DNA of 64,000 nucleotides, taken from positions 42,612,888 to 42,676,887 of the forward strand of contig NC_085868.1 in the NCBI RefSeq assembly GCF_034702125.1, written 5' to 3'. Made by a program: the position numbers and the translations under genes. Below the pieces are notes generated by a model. That model was not told the origin of the DNA and ran no database searches. It worked only from the letters and a program-made list of their open reading frames with translations. The DNA comes from Engraulis encrasicolus (lineage: Eukaryota; Chordata; Actinopteri; Clupeiformes; Engraulidae). Positions 42,175 to 55,127 of this stretch are shown here, piece after piece (within the stretch, counting starts at the first letter, position 1; each line of letters starts with the position of its first letter).

Positions 42175-45100
42175 TATTGAGTGTTAGAAAGTGCCTATGT
42201 GCTCATGCACCTCTCAATTATAGCTACCTGCTAAACCGAAGGCCCATCAAACTTAATTTAGATGAAAAGAAAACCTTCAAAAAACAAAGAATGGATGAAG
42301 TCATTGGGGGTGGACAACAAATATTTCACTTCCAATGCATGCTTTGAGAGTGCAAACCAACTGCACTGACAAAGAGTTTCAGATCAGCAAATACAATATT
42401 TGCTTAATTTAACCCGACTTCTGGCATTACACTCTCTCACATCCACATGTCTACATGAATACAGATGGAGACAGATTATTTCGCTGGGTGAGCAGATTCC
42501 AATAATGATAAACCTCTGTGCCTGTAGGAAAGTCATAATAGCGGTCTGTGGCTCAGCTAGCACCAAGTCACTCAAGAAAAAAAGCACCCGATTTGGGCAT
42601 ACAATAAACTGGTGCACACAAGGCCTTATCACTAGGTCATATGGAGAGAGGAAGGGCAAGCGTTATTGTCTTCCCTATAAATGCAAAACACAGTCATGCA
42701 TGCTCTGTGCAAATGAGTTGAGCTAGGTGAAATTTTAAATGGAGGGGTGTGGAGATCATATCAGCCTCACCCAGCCAATAGGAGTCCTCGTTTTGGCTGC
42801 TTATTAAAAGCTCGGCTAAGCACCGTGACAAAGCACACATACTGTGGTCTGACTTACTGCGACTGGGTGACATGACATGTTTTATTTGAGCTAGCACCAA
42901 GTGCAGTGACATAACCTGCTATTGAAGGGAAACAGGCTGATGTTACAAGTTCCTGAAGTAGATTGGTGACCTTAATAAGCCATTAGCTTTTTTGATCAAT
43001 CATCTGAACATTGTTTTCAAATAGACAAAAGGGGGGGGAAGCAAAACTTCATAATATATATCATATAGTCTGTGTATATATACAGTACACAGTATAAAAA
43101 TAAATATTTCTGAGTAATTGTGTTATTTTGGACTGCAGCGTAGTTGTTTGCGCATTATTAAATTGGCATTAATCAGCAATGGTCACAAACCATGTTACTG
43201 TTTCTGTGGAACACTGAGCCGTTGTGGAGTCTTGATTCTGCACTGCCTTCTGCTGATCCTAAAAGTCTATAACTGTGAGAGTCTCCCTCCGACAGCCCAG
43301 TCCTGACCCCTTGAAATGACTGACTGATGAGAGTAGACCATAGGCCCTGATACGGACATCCCAGCGGAAATCACAAATCACTTTAGCTGAGGTCTGGTAT
43401 TGTAATGTGCTCCACCATGCGCTGGCTGGCTGCCACAGCTAGCAGCTAGAAGAAGCAGCAAGCAGCCTGGTAGGTGGTAATGATGGACTTGGCCATCCCA
43501 TGGGAGGGATGTCTAGGGATAGTCTGCTGGAAGGCAGAGGCAGTGTGCCGAGTTGACTGCCCTGGATAGAAAGAGGGAGAGGAGTAGAGAAGGAAGGAGA
43601 GGGCTAGAGAGGTCGAGGAGCTGTGAACTCCACTGTGGAAGTGTGAGAGAGGTCGAGGAGCTGTGATCTCCACTGTGCAAGTGTGGCTTTGATGGAGCAT
43701 TTGCAACAGCCTTGAAATGAGGCATTGAGGAGTCAGGGGTGAGACTGAAGAGGCCACGGGGGAAAGCTGACTGAACAGAGCAGGAATGGGGAAGGAACAT
43801 TCTGGATGTGCTGGAGCAGAAGTCGTAGATGGAGGGACTGGGAGTAAACACAAAAAAAGTTTTTGTAGCCAAAGTAGCTTGTGTACACGAGGCCAGTACA
43901 ACAGTGTGTATTGTATTTGATTCTATGACTTAAAAAAGACCTGGCATCTTCCCCTCGGTACCCACACCTCCCCATTTATCTGGCTGACTCTATCTGGCTG
44001 AGTAAGGCCAACCTTGACATTTCACCTGTATCATGCAGGAATCAAGCTCTTGCTGGGCATGTGCAGTAAGTCCCTTACCATGGGACCTTATTACTGTGGA
44101 GTTCTGTTCCGTGACTCGGGTCATTTCCCCATCCAGCTCAGGATTTCTTGTGGTGAGTGTGGTCTGCTACCTTTTTTTTTTGATGGATGCTTCTTGTGGA
44201 TTTACCTTGACTGGTTACCTGGACAATAGGGAAATCTTTGATGGTGGCACACCTAAGGGAAATCAAACCTGACGCCGAAGGGGCTATTTGTTTTACCTAT
44301 CAGTAGAACATTGTTTTGTTTTCCCTTTAAAATAATAATAATACTATTTTTGTCACTATGACATAACCATCTTTCCCTGGAACAATGGAAGGCTCGACTA
44401 GGATTATAAGAAAGTATGACCACCGACATGGACAACCAAACCATCATGCACCTAAAAAAACTCATTCAAGCATAATGTCTTCTTTCTAGCAATACTACCT
44501 TCAAATGCTGTATAATGGTGGACATTGTGAACTATAGGCCTCTACGTGTTGATGGTTTTTAAAAAAGTCTGTTTTGCTATTGTAACATACAGTACACCAT
44601 TTAATAGATGGGTCTACATCATGTACTACACTGTACAAAGAATCATATTTGTTTAGGTCACTCAGCCTTAGAGGCTCACTGCTTGAAGAGCTCAGATGGA
44701 CAGTCATTTGGGATGCGCTAGTTTCATGAATCCCGAATGACTCTACTGCCCTAGTTTCATGAATCCCGAATGACTCTACTGGATTCACCAGCCCATCTTC
44801 TTAACCTGTCTCTCAAAGCTGTTTTCCCCCACTGGGGTTTCAGTCCTACTGAGATGGTAGCATGCTGAAAACATTTTTTTTCTAGAGAACCTTAATATGG
44901 GTTCATTAACATTTTAACAGTAAGGAAGAATAACTAATGAGAAGACAACATGTTTGTGTTTTTTCTTCTTTTCTTCCCACATCTATAATCATAATCATCT
45001 TCGATGTTGACAGGCATAGCTGGCATGACTGCCATATGTTTGAGAGATGAACTGTGTCACGGCTCAAAACATCTGTTTTTCCCAGCGAGCATGAGTGAAG

Positions 45101-45398
45101 CTGCTGAGTGTTAATTATGCCTGCCAGTGGAAGCTCAACTATGGCAAAGGTCCTCTGCAAGTTAACGCCGCCCGTCTTTTGTCCCGCTTGAGGGATAAAC
45201 AACAGATAAGCCCCATAGCTAAGGGATCACATTATTCTATTGCCATGCTCTCTATCCTGTATGCTGTGTGTTCCCAGCTCACCTAGTGCATCTTCCTCCT
45301 CACCATCACACTTGAATATGTTGCAAATTAATGCCACACTGTACATGGCTTGGAGACTTCTTTTTCACAACTGATTACTGCTATTCTGACTACCTACC
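42175..45398. other. Non-coding interval, no gene seen
   Basis: Two short direct duplications: a ~40-bp unit (GAGGTCGAGGAGCTGTGA) twice at about 43608-43688, and a ~37-bp unit (CTAGTTTCATGAATCCCGAA) twice at about 44718-44790. No coding signal beyond chance frames. Confidence 0.5.
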
Positions 45399-45406
45399 GA
45401 ACAGTA

Positions 45407-46035
45407 CAGGGCTGGTCTGGGGGAGGAATAGGGCCCGGGCACTTTTGACTTCAAGGGGCCCCTCATAATTAGTGAGGCATAACTGACTCACCAGAGGACC
45501 CTCATAGGTAGCCTGGGCGAATAGCCGACTGTTGACTCCGTCAATCAGTCTGGCAAAAGCCATGAGGAATCAGTCTCCGTGGACGATGGGAGATGGTCTG
45601 ATCTTACTCTATCATTTAAATTAATTGAAGTTCCAAACTCAAATTAAAACCCATATTGTGCTTTATTAGCATGCCTGTTACGTTATAGCGTCGCAAAAGC
45701 ATACAAATAACAAAACGAAAGTGTGACTATAGTTACCTTAACCAATCAGTAACGGAGCTCGCGGGTGAGTTCTACGTCACCACTCTCAACTGTTTGCTGA
45801 TTGGCGAAACACTAAGAGAACCGAGCTCGAGGCTTTTGCCAGACGATGTGCGGAGCCAAAATCTTTGGGTGGAGTACAGAGGATGGCGTCGCGAGGCTAC
45901 CTCATAGTCCCCTATTTTCAGAAATGAATACACTGTACATATATCTTTTTTTTAACATTTCTAAAAATAGGGACCCATGAGGGTGCGTGGCCCACCGGGA
46001 AATGCCCTCTGTGCCAGATGGCCAGTCCAGCCCTG
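45407..46035. mobile_element. hAT MITE with a second MITE nested inside
   Basis: Ends CAGGGCTGGTCTGG and CCAGTCCAGCCCTG, flanked by GAACAGTA and AAACAGTA (7 of 8). Inside, about 45510-45898 starts GTAGCCTGGG and ends GAGGCTAC between CTCATAG copies, which marks a younger insertion. Fragments of the outer family recur near 63080. Confidence 0.75.
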
Positions 46036-46043
46036 AAACAGTA

Positions 46044-47908
46044 CATTCCCAAATCATGGGTTTCATGTTGCCTGGCTACCACCAGACCTAATCACAAGTG
46101 AGTGTCTTTCAGATTGGAACGATTGTGTAGAACTAAAGGGAGTGTGGGAGTTCCCTGGCTAGGTTTCATGCACAGAAGAAGCAGGAATAACAGCACATGT
46201 TCCAGTCCACTGTCTGGAACTACGACAGTGGGATTGAAAATCATGAGTCTGGCTGCATGGAAGCTGGCCGTAAAAGAAAATCCACATTCACAAGTAGCTT
46301 GCGAAGCTGAGTGGGAAATCACAAATCTGGCGAGACCAAGGCTATTAAAGAGAGGCATTGGTGTAGCTTCTTACTGCAGATGGGGTTGCCGGCGGGCCTA
46401 TTCACTATTTGCTGAAAATACTCAACTACATCATAACATTGCTATGACAGTACCGAAAGCCTTACGTAACAGATTAAGACATAGCCATTACAATGTTGGT
46501 GACAGTGAGGTTATAACATACTGTAGGCTCTGCACTAAGGAGTTAATAATTACATCCTCAAGCAAATTAATCATATTTCGCATCATTTGTTTGCTTTCAT
46601 AACGCATTCTTCAGTTCAGAGCCTCCTGAAGCCAAACTGAAAGTGACAGATGACAATAATAACTGTGACAGCAACCAAAGTATACACTTCAATAGTAAAT
46701 AGTCAAGTGCCATCATTAAGTTTGTAGCGGACCAATCAACTCACCTCATTTGTTTGTCTAAACAGCCATCAATAGAGGGATTAAAACTCTTGCAAATAGC
46801 ACATGAGGCTCGATTTATAATCCATGAAGAAACAAACAAACTAAAATGAGGAGTTGCACTTGGCGCCATGCTGTAGGCTAATGCACTGCACATCTCGGCT
46901 CAGTGGCGGCATATGTGACTCTTTGACGGCTGTCTGTCGTGCCTCTCCATCACACAGTGCATTAGTGACAGGCAGGGGCATGCTAAGCAGTAAAGCTAGT
47001 CGAGCCCAGCCAGGCTAATTGCTCCATTAAGACGTGATGCAAATCCAATAGAGGGGCGTCATTCAAGGCTGCGATTTAGCTCCAATGACCACAAATCAGT
47101 GTGTGTGGGTGTGGGGGGGGGGCAGTACATGTAGGCTATGTAGGCCAACAGATAAATACTGCCGTCTTGCTTCAAAGTTTGTGTATCTTGATGATAGACA
47201 TTACATAATCATTAGTGCGCTGATCCATGGTACTGACTCTGTGGAGGGATGTACTGTACATCCACACACAACTGATCTCTTTCTCTCTTTCTCACACAAG
47301 AACACACAGGAGTAAGGCCCACGCTCGGGAGAATCTCAGCTCCGAAGGTCAGCTATTCATAGGTAAGGGATTCAACTTAGCGCCTTGTGTGAATGCTCCC
47401 TCTTTGCACCAGATCTCACAAGTGAAATAGTCTGTAGGCCACCACCTATGCAGTTTCTCATAGGAGATGTGGTTTACCATTGCCCATGGCCGTCGATTGG
47501 ACGTTACAAATGTGTAATTTGACAATATAGCCCATAGCCAATCGTGTCAGTTGTATCTATTCAAACAAACTGCAGTCATCACTTCTGCATCTCCATCTGC
47601 ATCTGTCACTGCATCCACCCCTCCCTGCTCTCTGATTGGAGCCCAAGATCTGGTACCCTCACATAGGGATAGAATTGGATGCTATCTTTCAGATCGGAAA
47701 GATTGCGCAAAGCAGCATGGGATTTCCCAGGCTGCTCCTTCTCTGGCTTTTCCCCACTTCTCCTAACTATCACAATGTGTTTCTCTGTATTAGTTTGACT
47801 TTGCCTATAGGAAGCGCTTTTGCCTTACTTTCGTTGTACTTTATTTTCCTTTATTCATTGGCGACCTCTGAGTTGCTGACCCATGGGCTCTCATTCTGTC
47901 TCCTCTTC

Positions 47909-47953
<45 letters not shown>

Positions 47954-48654
47954 CTTTCGTCCCTCCCATGGTATAAATTAAGTCAAGGCTCTGTGATGTT
48001 TGGTGGTGGGTGACTGCCTCTAAATCTCTTAGTGGGCAGAGGGCCATGCATGGCAGCGTTTAGCATTTCTTCTCCAATGCCATACTGCACCAGGGGGAAA
48101 GACCAGCCCTTCCCACTCCGCTAATTTACTGCCCAGGGATGGGCTATGGCCTGGTCTGGTGTATGCAGTGAAAGCTAACCAGCTTGCCCTCTTCATGGAT
48201 CAATTCTCTGCACAACTGCCCCAGTGTTGATCCAAGATATTATCTAGGCACTGTAAGTCGACCTCTACTTCACCTTTGTAGAGGGCGGGGGTGGGTTGGG
48301 GGCTTCTCTGTGATTTATGTGGAATGCCCTCGAGGGGGAGGAAGAAGAAGAAGAAGAAGAAGAAGAAGAGGAGACAGAAGAAGAAGAGGGAGGAGGAGCT
48401 GGAGGAGGAGATCAGAATGGGTATCTACGGCAACCTCAATGCATCACACCTACGTCACAACATTCCATTTTTGTTTTTGTTTTTTGCTCTGCTGTGGCTC
48501 TGCCAGAGTGGTAGATTGTGTTTACATGAGTTTGCATGGAGGGCTGGATGCCTTGTTAATGTGCTCGCTGTGCCCCAGATCCACACTCTGTATTCTGTAT
48601 CATGGTCTCCATGGCAACGTGAAACTACCTGACAGTTCTGGGGCAAGTGCGTAG
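46044..48654. other. Non-coding interval, no gene seen
   Basis: Contains a (CT)n tract at about 47914-47950 and a GAA/GAG-rich purine tract at about 48335-48412. A 166-codon frame at 46102-46602 has no recognisable domain and no gene context. Confidence 0.5.
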
Positions 48655-48852
48655 ATGGAATACAGTCCCTCCAGGAAATCGCGATGTTGCGATCGCGGCG
48701 TTTTTCACAACTTCAATGAATTCCGGCGAATTCTGCGCGAGAGCGCAACTTTAACCAATCACCGCGATTTCCCGCAACTTTGAACACTTTGAACCAAACC
48801 AATCCATGTTGCGCTGACTTCAGTGACGTCGACAAACTTCCTTTCAAAAAGG

Positions 48853-49179
48853 ATGTGCTTCCTTCCTTACTTCCTGGATTCTCAGTCGAAAACAGAAGCA
48901 GAATGTCTGGTCATCTCCCAACTAAAATACTTTGTAGTTGCGAAGGACAGGGTAAAACAGTTTCCTGATGTCCTCCACGAAAGCGGGGGGAAACTATTTT
49001 GTACGCCGTGCAACCTAGTAATTGAACACAAACGGAAATCGTCCATCCTCCGACATATCAGAACGTCAAAACACCTCAAACGTGTGGAAACACAAGTGGA
49101 ACAGAAGACACAGGCGAGGCAAATCACAGTGACTACGGCCGTGGCAAACAAAACTATGGCTACCGTGGAAAAAAAGAAG
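48853..49179 (+). pseudogene. hAT transposase, N-terminal zinc-finger exon
   Basis: Reads DRVKQFPDVLHESGGKLFC, then C-x2-C...H-x5-H with KRKSSILRHIRTSKHLKR. This is the BED/C2H2-like DNA-binding head shared with CGGBP1, a mammalian protein derived from hAT transposase. The first ATG of the frame is at 48853; the residues before DRVKQF are uncertain. Ends at a perfect donor (AAGAAG then GTGAGT) in phase 0, joining the exon at 51700. This exon itself shows no break; later ones do. Confidence 0.7.
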
Positions 49180-49572
49180 GTGAGTTCTTTGTGAGAGGTG
49201 CATGTGTTCGTACTAACTTGCTGACTTATTAACTAGCGGATGTTCATCATGTTGGGTTAATTTGCAACCCTTGCTGTGCGCCATGTCAAACCGGCTATGT
49301 TCGGAAGTATGTCACGCGATAGAATTTAGCTTTGGGCAATGTGTCTCACATGCACTTGTTACGATATGGGATATCAGTTTGTCATACTCGGTTAGCAACT
49401 GTTTATGAAAGACCTGCGCATGAAACACCTGTTCTTGGGTTGTCGTGAGCAGAGCTAATGGAAATGGTTGTAAGCATATAAAGCCAGGTTGCGATTTAAA
49501 ACTAAGGAAGGCCTATTGTTTGTTTGCACTCAGGAACTTTTCAGTGCATCTCTACCATCCACATGGTGTTAA

Positions 49573-51278
49573 CTCATTGGCTGCCAGCCATTTTCATAAA
49601 AGAGTACCTCGGAGTGCCAGAGATTTTTCAGCATTTTGGGCGTTTTTTGGAGGCTCACAGAAAATTGAATTCTGTGTCTATGTCAACACCATACCTATCA
49701 AAACACAGATTAGACGCTCATTTGTTATCAGAAAAAAATGGTGTCTCTCTACCCCTTTCCGTTCTTTCATAATCATCTGTTGAAAATAAGTGGAATTCGC
49801 CAAAATGCTGCTTTCTAGCCAAAAAGCTGAGAAAACGCCATTTGAAGTAGAACTATAATTGCAAACGTTTTTGCCCATAATGACATCGTCCTAACAACTC
49901 CAAACCTATCAGATGCTATTACAGAGTCTTCTGTCACCTGTAGCCTGAAAAAAAGATCGTTTGTATGATCTTTTCAACCTAATAATGTACTGAAATATAA
50001 CGGGGGTGGGCTCGAAAAAGAGTGTTTTGGTTTGTTGCTAGCGCACACAATGAATCATGACAGCAGGTGCATGTAACTCCGTCAACTCACAGAAATACTG
50101 TCTCATCGCCTCTGTTTAGCCTGTCGTCCTCTCGTTGGGGAACTAATCACGCTGGATTGTTTCCTCCCGTACCGTGTATGTGTGAAGGGAAGGCGGGGAG
50201 GCAGGCAGGCAGGCAGACAGGCAGCCCAGCTTAGCTTACTGCAGTTTCTTTGGCAGAGCGGACAATGGGCAGATTATGATTACTGTCATCATGTTTCTGC
50301 TATAGTGATCTTGTCATATGCTCAATGAATTTTCTTTTTGATTAAGTACTGATCACATATCCAATCCAACAATTCATAAGCCGATTGGAGTGGTGAAGGC
50401 TAGCTGGTCTGAGGCTAAGTGTAATGCTTTCTCATGTGAGCTGAATGCATCTGACCAGACACAAAGGCTACTCTGTTCCAAGAATCTGCAACCCCCTGTC
50501 TTTTTTGATGATACAGTAAGCTGATCATACCATACAGATCCATAAAAAGTAACTGTAGAATGAGTAAAAATAGTTGACTTACCAAGGCTCCTTTATTTAG
50601 GCTTAGTTGTAAGTTGTTAGCGATTTCGTGCTAGCTAACTAGCGCAACAAACTTTATAGCCAAGCATTCCCAACTGAGGTGACTACACATCACCACCAGT
50701 CCCATACTGTTGTATTTTCCTGTTAGATGATCTTTTGTACGCATCATCCTGATATTGTGTAGGCTGATCACATATGCAAAATGAAACGGTTGCCACACAG
50801 ATCTCTGGTTGAACATGGTGTATTTTGGGCAAGCTAGCTACAATGCCTACTAGCTAGATAGCAAAAGGGGGGAGTTGTAGTTCATGAGAGGAAGTTTTTT
50901 TGTGAGGCTCTGACATCAGTAGCCGACCTGTGTTAAAATCAGAGGGCAAGAAAGTATACTACTGTCACAGGTGCTTTAGTTTCAACAATGATTTTGCTAT
51001 GCTACTTTTGAGATTATAATAGTAAAAAGGGATGTTTTTGTCTTGACATTTCCTCTTGCTCTGAGCTAATGCCCTGCCCTGACTGTTCCTAAGGACACTT
51101 CTGCCACCTACAGGAACAGTTAGAACATGCCTAGAGGCGTGAAATTTATACACAACATAGGTCAGACCGTCCTCAAGGCGTGGCTGTAAAAAAACGCAAT
51201 AATCGGCGATCGCCGCCAAAGGCAGGGGGCGTCACTATTCGAAATGACGTCATGGCGACGTCAAAGGCAGCCAATGAG
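49573..51278. mobile_element. TTAA-flanked element inside the hAT intron
   Basis: TTAA on both sides (49569-49572, 51279-51282) with 13-bp inverted ends CTCATTGGCTGCC and GGCAGCCAATGAG. TTAA duplications suit piggyBac or Kolobok superfamilies; the ends do not look like typical piggyBac. Contains a short GGCA run near 50200 and no transposase. Confidence 0.65.
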
Positions 51279-51699
51279 TTAATAGCATTTCTGTGCTGCG
51301 CATACCTGGCTAGCCGCGGGGTCTAAAGTCTAAAAAAAGTATTTTTAAATCACTGTTTTAAGGCCTAAAAGGGGTCTAAAAAAATGTGCCCCAAGTTTTA
51401 ACAAGGATTTAAAATGTCTTTCCCCGTACCGGTCTGCAGCAAAATGCTATGTAGGCCCTATGAAACGTGAACGTCAAACATGAACAAACATTAAATGTGG
51501 AAAATGTGAGCAAGCGCCAAAAGCGCAATCCCTAGACTGTACTGGCATGTCGGTTCCGTGACAGTGTGAGGCAGAGTGGAGTGGAGGACTGTTTGTGGTT
51601 GTTGAGGATATTTCAGTCATCATGGCAGTACATAAATTAATATCTAAGACAAAGCAAAATATTTACCACATCTTGTGTTTTACTACTTTTTGTCCTTAG

Positions 51700-53359
51700 A
51701 TTTGTGAGGATTGGGTTTCCACCTGCACGGCTGTCAACATTCCCCTCTCGAGGAGCGACCACCCTGTCCTGAGGAAATTCCTCAAAGAGAAGGTTGTTAC
51801 AGTTTTTCTCGATTGGTTTGGCTAATTTCTCGAAACTGAGATGACATTCTCAAAACAACACAGACAAATCTCCAAACCAACTTGCAATTTCCCACAACAG
51901 AATGGCATTTTTCATTGCTTTCATCAAATTTCAAATGCTTTGTACATGTCTCAAATGTTTAGTACATCTCGGCAGATGGCTATGTACAAGTACCCTACAG
52001 TTGACACATTGAGCATACATTTAGCACATTTTCCAAATGAATTGACCTTTCTTATCTAAACGAATTAGAATATTCTCAGTGTAATGGTTGCCCTCCCCAA
52101 AACATGTCAGCATGATTTCATTGTGTGAGTGATGCAAAGTAGTCTACACAATTGTCAAAACAGTTAAGAACATAATATTTTAAGAATTTCTTTACTGTAA
52201 ACAGTAAATTCATGACAGTGTTCAACAGGACGGATGATATTGTAACTTTACTAGTTTGTAGAAAATAATTTTACAACCGTGTATACGACAGTTTCCTCTG
52301 TTATTTGGCTAATTTCTTGACATTTTTTCAAACGGCATTCTGTGGAAGGAATTTGACACACGGGTAAACTGCTTTTGGAGTGATATGAGCAAGTGATGAG
52401 GATCCATGTAGCTATGCTGAACCCTCCAGTTTATTTTGACAGAAGGACTAAATTAATGCAAATGAGCCAAAGCAATTGAGAAGGATCTATACCATTTTGA
52501 TGGTACTGACCATTTATGTGGGAGAAGGTCTAGTGCTGATTCAAGAATGAGCTGTTTTGGGAGGTATATGACATTTTGCTAGTTATCTGATCTGTTGTGC
52601 AGAAGTGTAAGAATGTTTAGCCAAATGACCCAAAATTTATAGAAATGTCATCTCGGTTTCAAGAAATTAGCCAAACCAATCGAGAAAAACTGTAATGGGG
52701 AGCAATTCCTGGGAGCCACCAGATCCAAGAGAAATACTTAAGTGACGTCTACCTGCAGCAGAAAGAAGCTCTCAAGATCAAGTTGATGAAGAGGCCTATT
52801 GCAGTGATTTGTGATGAAACGCCAGATGTTGAAGGCCGATGTGTACTGAATATTCTACTTGCACCACTAGAAAAAGACGAGTGTGGGAGAATTTTGGCAT
52901 ACCTCGCCGACACAGTATTCCTTGAGCAGTGTAACCACTCCACTGTGTCTGTGGCTCTTGTGAAGTGTCTGCAGGAGTACAGTATCGACAACTTGGACGT
53001 CATGGTATTCAATACTGACAATGCATCATACATGAAGAAGGCTTACACTGCGGCCCTGCAATCCCTCTTCCCCAACTCTGTGCATGTGACCTGCATGGCT
53101 CATGTCATGAACCTTGTTGGAAGTGCATTTAGAAGACCATTTGACCAGTTGAATGCGTTCATGCTGACCTTCTCCCAAATGTTTTTTTAATGCTGGGTCA
53201 CGCAAATGGAGATACCTGCAATTCATGACGCAACGCCTACCACAAGGGAAAAAAGCCACAATGGCACCAAATCCATGTGCAACTCGTGGTTCTCTGCTGT
53301 GCAGTATCATTCAGAGCACTTCGGACTGTACAAGGAATTCATCGAGAAGGAAATTGATG
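51700..53359 (+). pseudogene. hAT transposase, central exon, broken
   Basis: Starts after an acceptor (TTTTTGTCCTTAG) with ICEDWVSTCTAVNIPLSRSD and continues after an inserted element (51800-52692) with YLSDVYLQQKEALK, RPIAVICDETPDVEGR and VFNTDNASYMKKAY, the RNase-H-like catalytic core pattern of CGGBP1-like hAT transposases. Breaks seen: the MITE insertion, one missing G in the G run at about 52697-52700, one extra T at 53186-53192 giving a stop, and a small deletion near 53278 where an ATRWNSW motif is expected. Ends at donor GTAAGT at 53360. Not functional as it stands. Confidence 0.75.
51800..52692. mobile_element. TA-flanked MITE inserted in the transposase exon
   Basis: Ends CAGTTTTTCTCGATTG and CAATCGAGAAAAACTG, inverted over about 48 bp, with TA on both sides (51798-51799, 52693-52694). 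Length 893 bp, no ORF. The left half of the same family reappears at about 60763. Confidence 0.85.
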
Positions 53360-53666
53360 TAAGTCTAACAGCACACTCTTTGTTCATAATGTGTTAATAA
53401 TGTAATGTGTCATTAATATTTCTGATTTACAGTCACATTTCACTGGTACTAAAACATAAACACTATAATTGTTAAAAAAAAAAATAGGATACATGTTATA
53501 AATATTTTACTACTTTAATTATATCTCATGGTATTGTATAAGAAAATCGAAATCTTTTTGTTTTTCAAAAGTTGAGTGACTACAGTGTCTGTGAGATATT
53601 AAAATTGTGTTTTTGAGTTACTGCTCTAACATATTTTGAGTTATTTGTTTGCTTTCTATTCTTAGA

Positions 53667-54472
53667 CCTGTGGTAAGTCCATCCCTCCTTCAGTGGAGAG
53701 ACTTCACGAGATGCTTCAAGATCCAAACATGGCCCAAAGTCTGCAAGTCCAGATCTGCATCATGACAGATAAGTGCAAAGTGATTGTAGGTCTTCTGGAC
53801 ATCTTCCAGAGCAGACGTCCAATCGTTACGAAAGCCATCGATTACCTGGAGGATCTTCATATGAAGTTAGAGGCACACAAAGATCTCAGCTACGACTCAT
53901 GCGTGGAATATTTTGAGGGAGTTGATCTGTCCTTTGCAATCAAGATGCAGATTGTAAACAGAGTGGCACAGGCATACATCACTGCAGAGGAGAAACTCAG
54001 CAAGTACATGTCTGATGGACAACCTGCCATTCACTTCCTCAAAGAGGTCAGGGTCTTCGATCCTCGTCACATTTCGTTCATGAGCGACAGTGTCTCTACC
54101 TACAAATCCATCCCAGGATTCAGTGATGTCCCTGATGATGAACTGGATACCTACTTCAGACGCCTTGGCCCAGCTGCAGTGCATGCTGCCTCCTGTGGAG
54201 TTGTGGATATAGATCTGTTCTGGGATGGGGTAAGAGAGAGACTGCCCATACTCAGTGGCCTGGCCATCAGGTACAAGTGTGTGATTGTGAACTCGGCAGA
54301 TGCTGAGCGTAGTAACAGCATCTACAAGTTGGTGCTGTCCAACCGACGGAGATCAGTTTCGAACAACAATCTCAAAGCCTTAGTGTTTTTGTACCACAAT
54401 CAGAGGGTTGCCAGTAGAGCGTTTGAGGAAACAGATTTTGAGACCTTTGATGAGTTGTTTCCAGAGGTCTAA
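53667..54472 (+). pseudogene. hAT transposase, C-terminal exon
   Basis: Follows an acceptor (CTATTCTTAG) and is open for about 268 codons to TAA... specifically stop TAA/TGA class codon at 54470-54472. It contains SVERLHEMLQDPNMAQ, FDPRHISFMSDS and a terminal NSADAERSNSIYKLVLSN...NNNLKALVFLYHNQRV segment, which matches the hAT C-terminal dimerisation region. No break within this exon. As part of an element whose central exon is broken I call it a pseudogene. Confidence 0.7.
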
Positions 54473-55007
54473 CTGTTTTAACTTCTTGCCCTTTTATGTT
54501 GCTATCTGATGAGCATTCTGAAACTTGTTTTTTACATTGCATGTTTTATATTACTGTTTTTATGCTTGCTGTTTTTATATTGCAGTTTTATTTATTTGTT
54601 TTATATTGCATGCTTTAGATTGCTGTTTATATTTGCTGTGTTTTTTTATTGTATGTTTTTATATTGCATGACTGTGCTGTGCTCTCTTGATTTGATGTGA
54701 TTTTTATCCAGTGTGATATTAACCTGACTTCACTTGGTGTGATAAGTAGGAGTATAGACAGGTGTTCTGAGACTCTTGCTGATGGGCAGACCAAACGGAA
54801 GAATGAATGAGGCCAACGCTTGCAACCCCCCCACCAAAGGTGAGCAACCGCTTTTGTACTCGCCATATGTTGTCTGTGCTGTCCTGATGCCCCAAAACCC
54901 CACCAATTTGTTCCAAACAGTGCAAAATAAGTTGCTCAGAGCTAGTGGTGTTGGGTAGTACAGCAACTCTGCCAGTTTCCATCCATCTATTCATCTTTAT
55001 TTATCCC

Positions 55008-55127
55008 CACCAGATGCTGTGCTGCTACCACTGATGGACACGGCAGTCACCAGATGCTGTGCTGCTACCACTGACGGACACGGCAGTCACCAGATGCTGT
55101 GCTGCTACCACTGACGGACACGGCAGT
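55008..55127. repeat. 40-bp tandem repeat x3
   Basis: Three nearly identical units beginning CACCAGATGCTGTGCTGCTA at 55008, 55048 and 55088. Confidence 0.95.

Noticed and set aside
46102..46602. 166-codon plus-strand frame
   Set aside because: No recognisable family, composition like chance frame; not supported as a gene.
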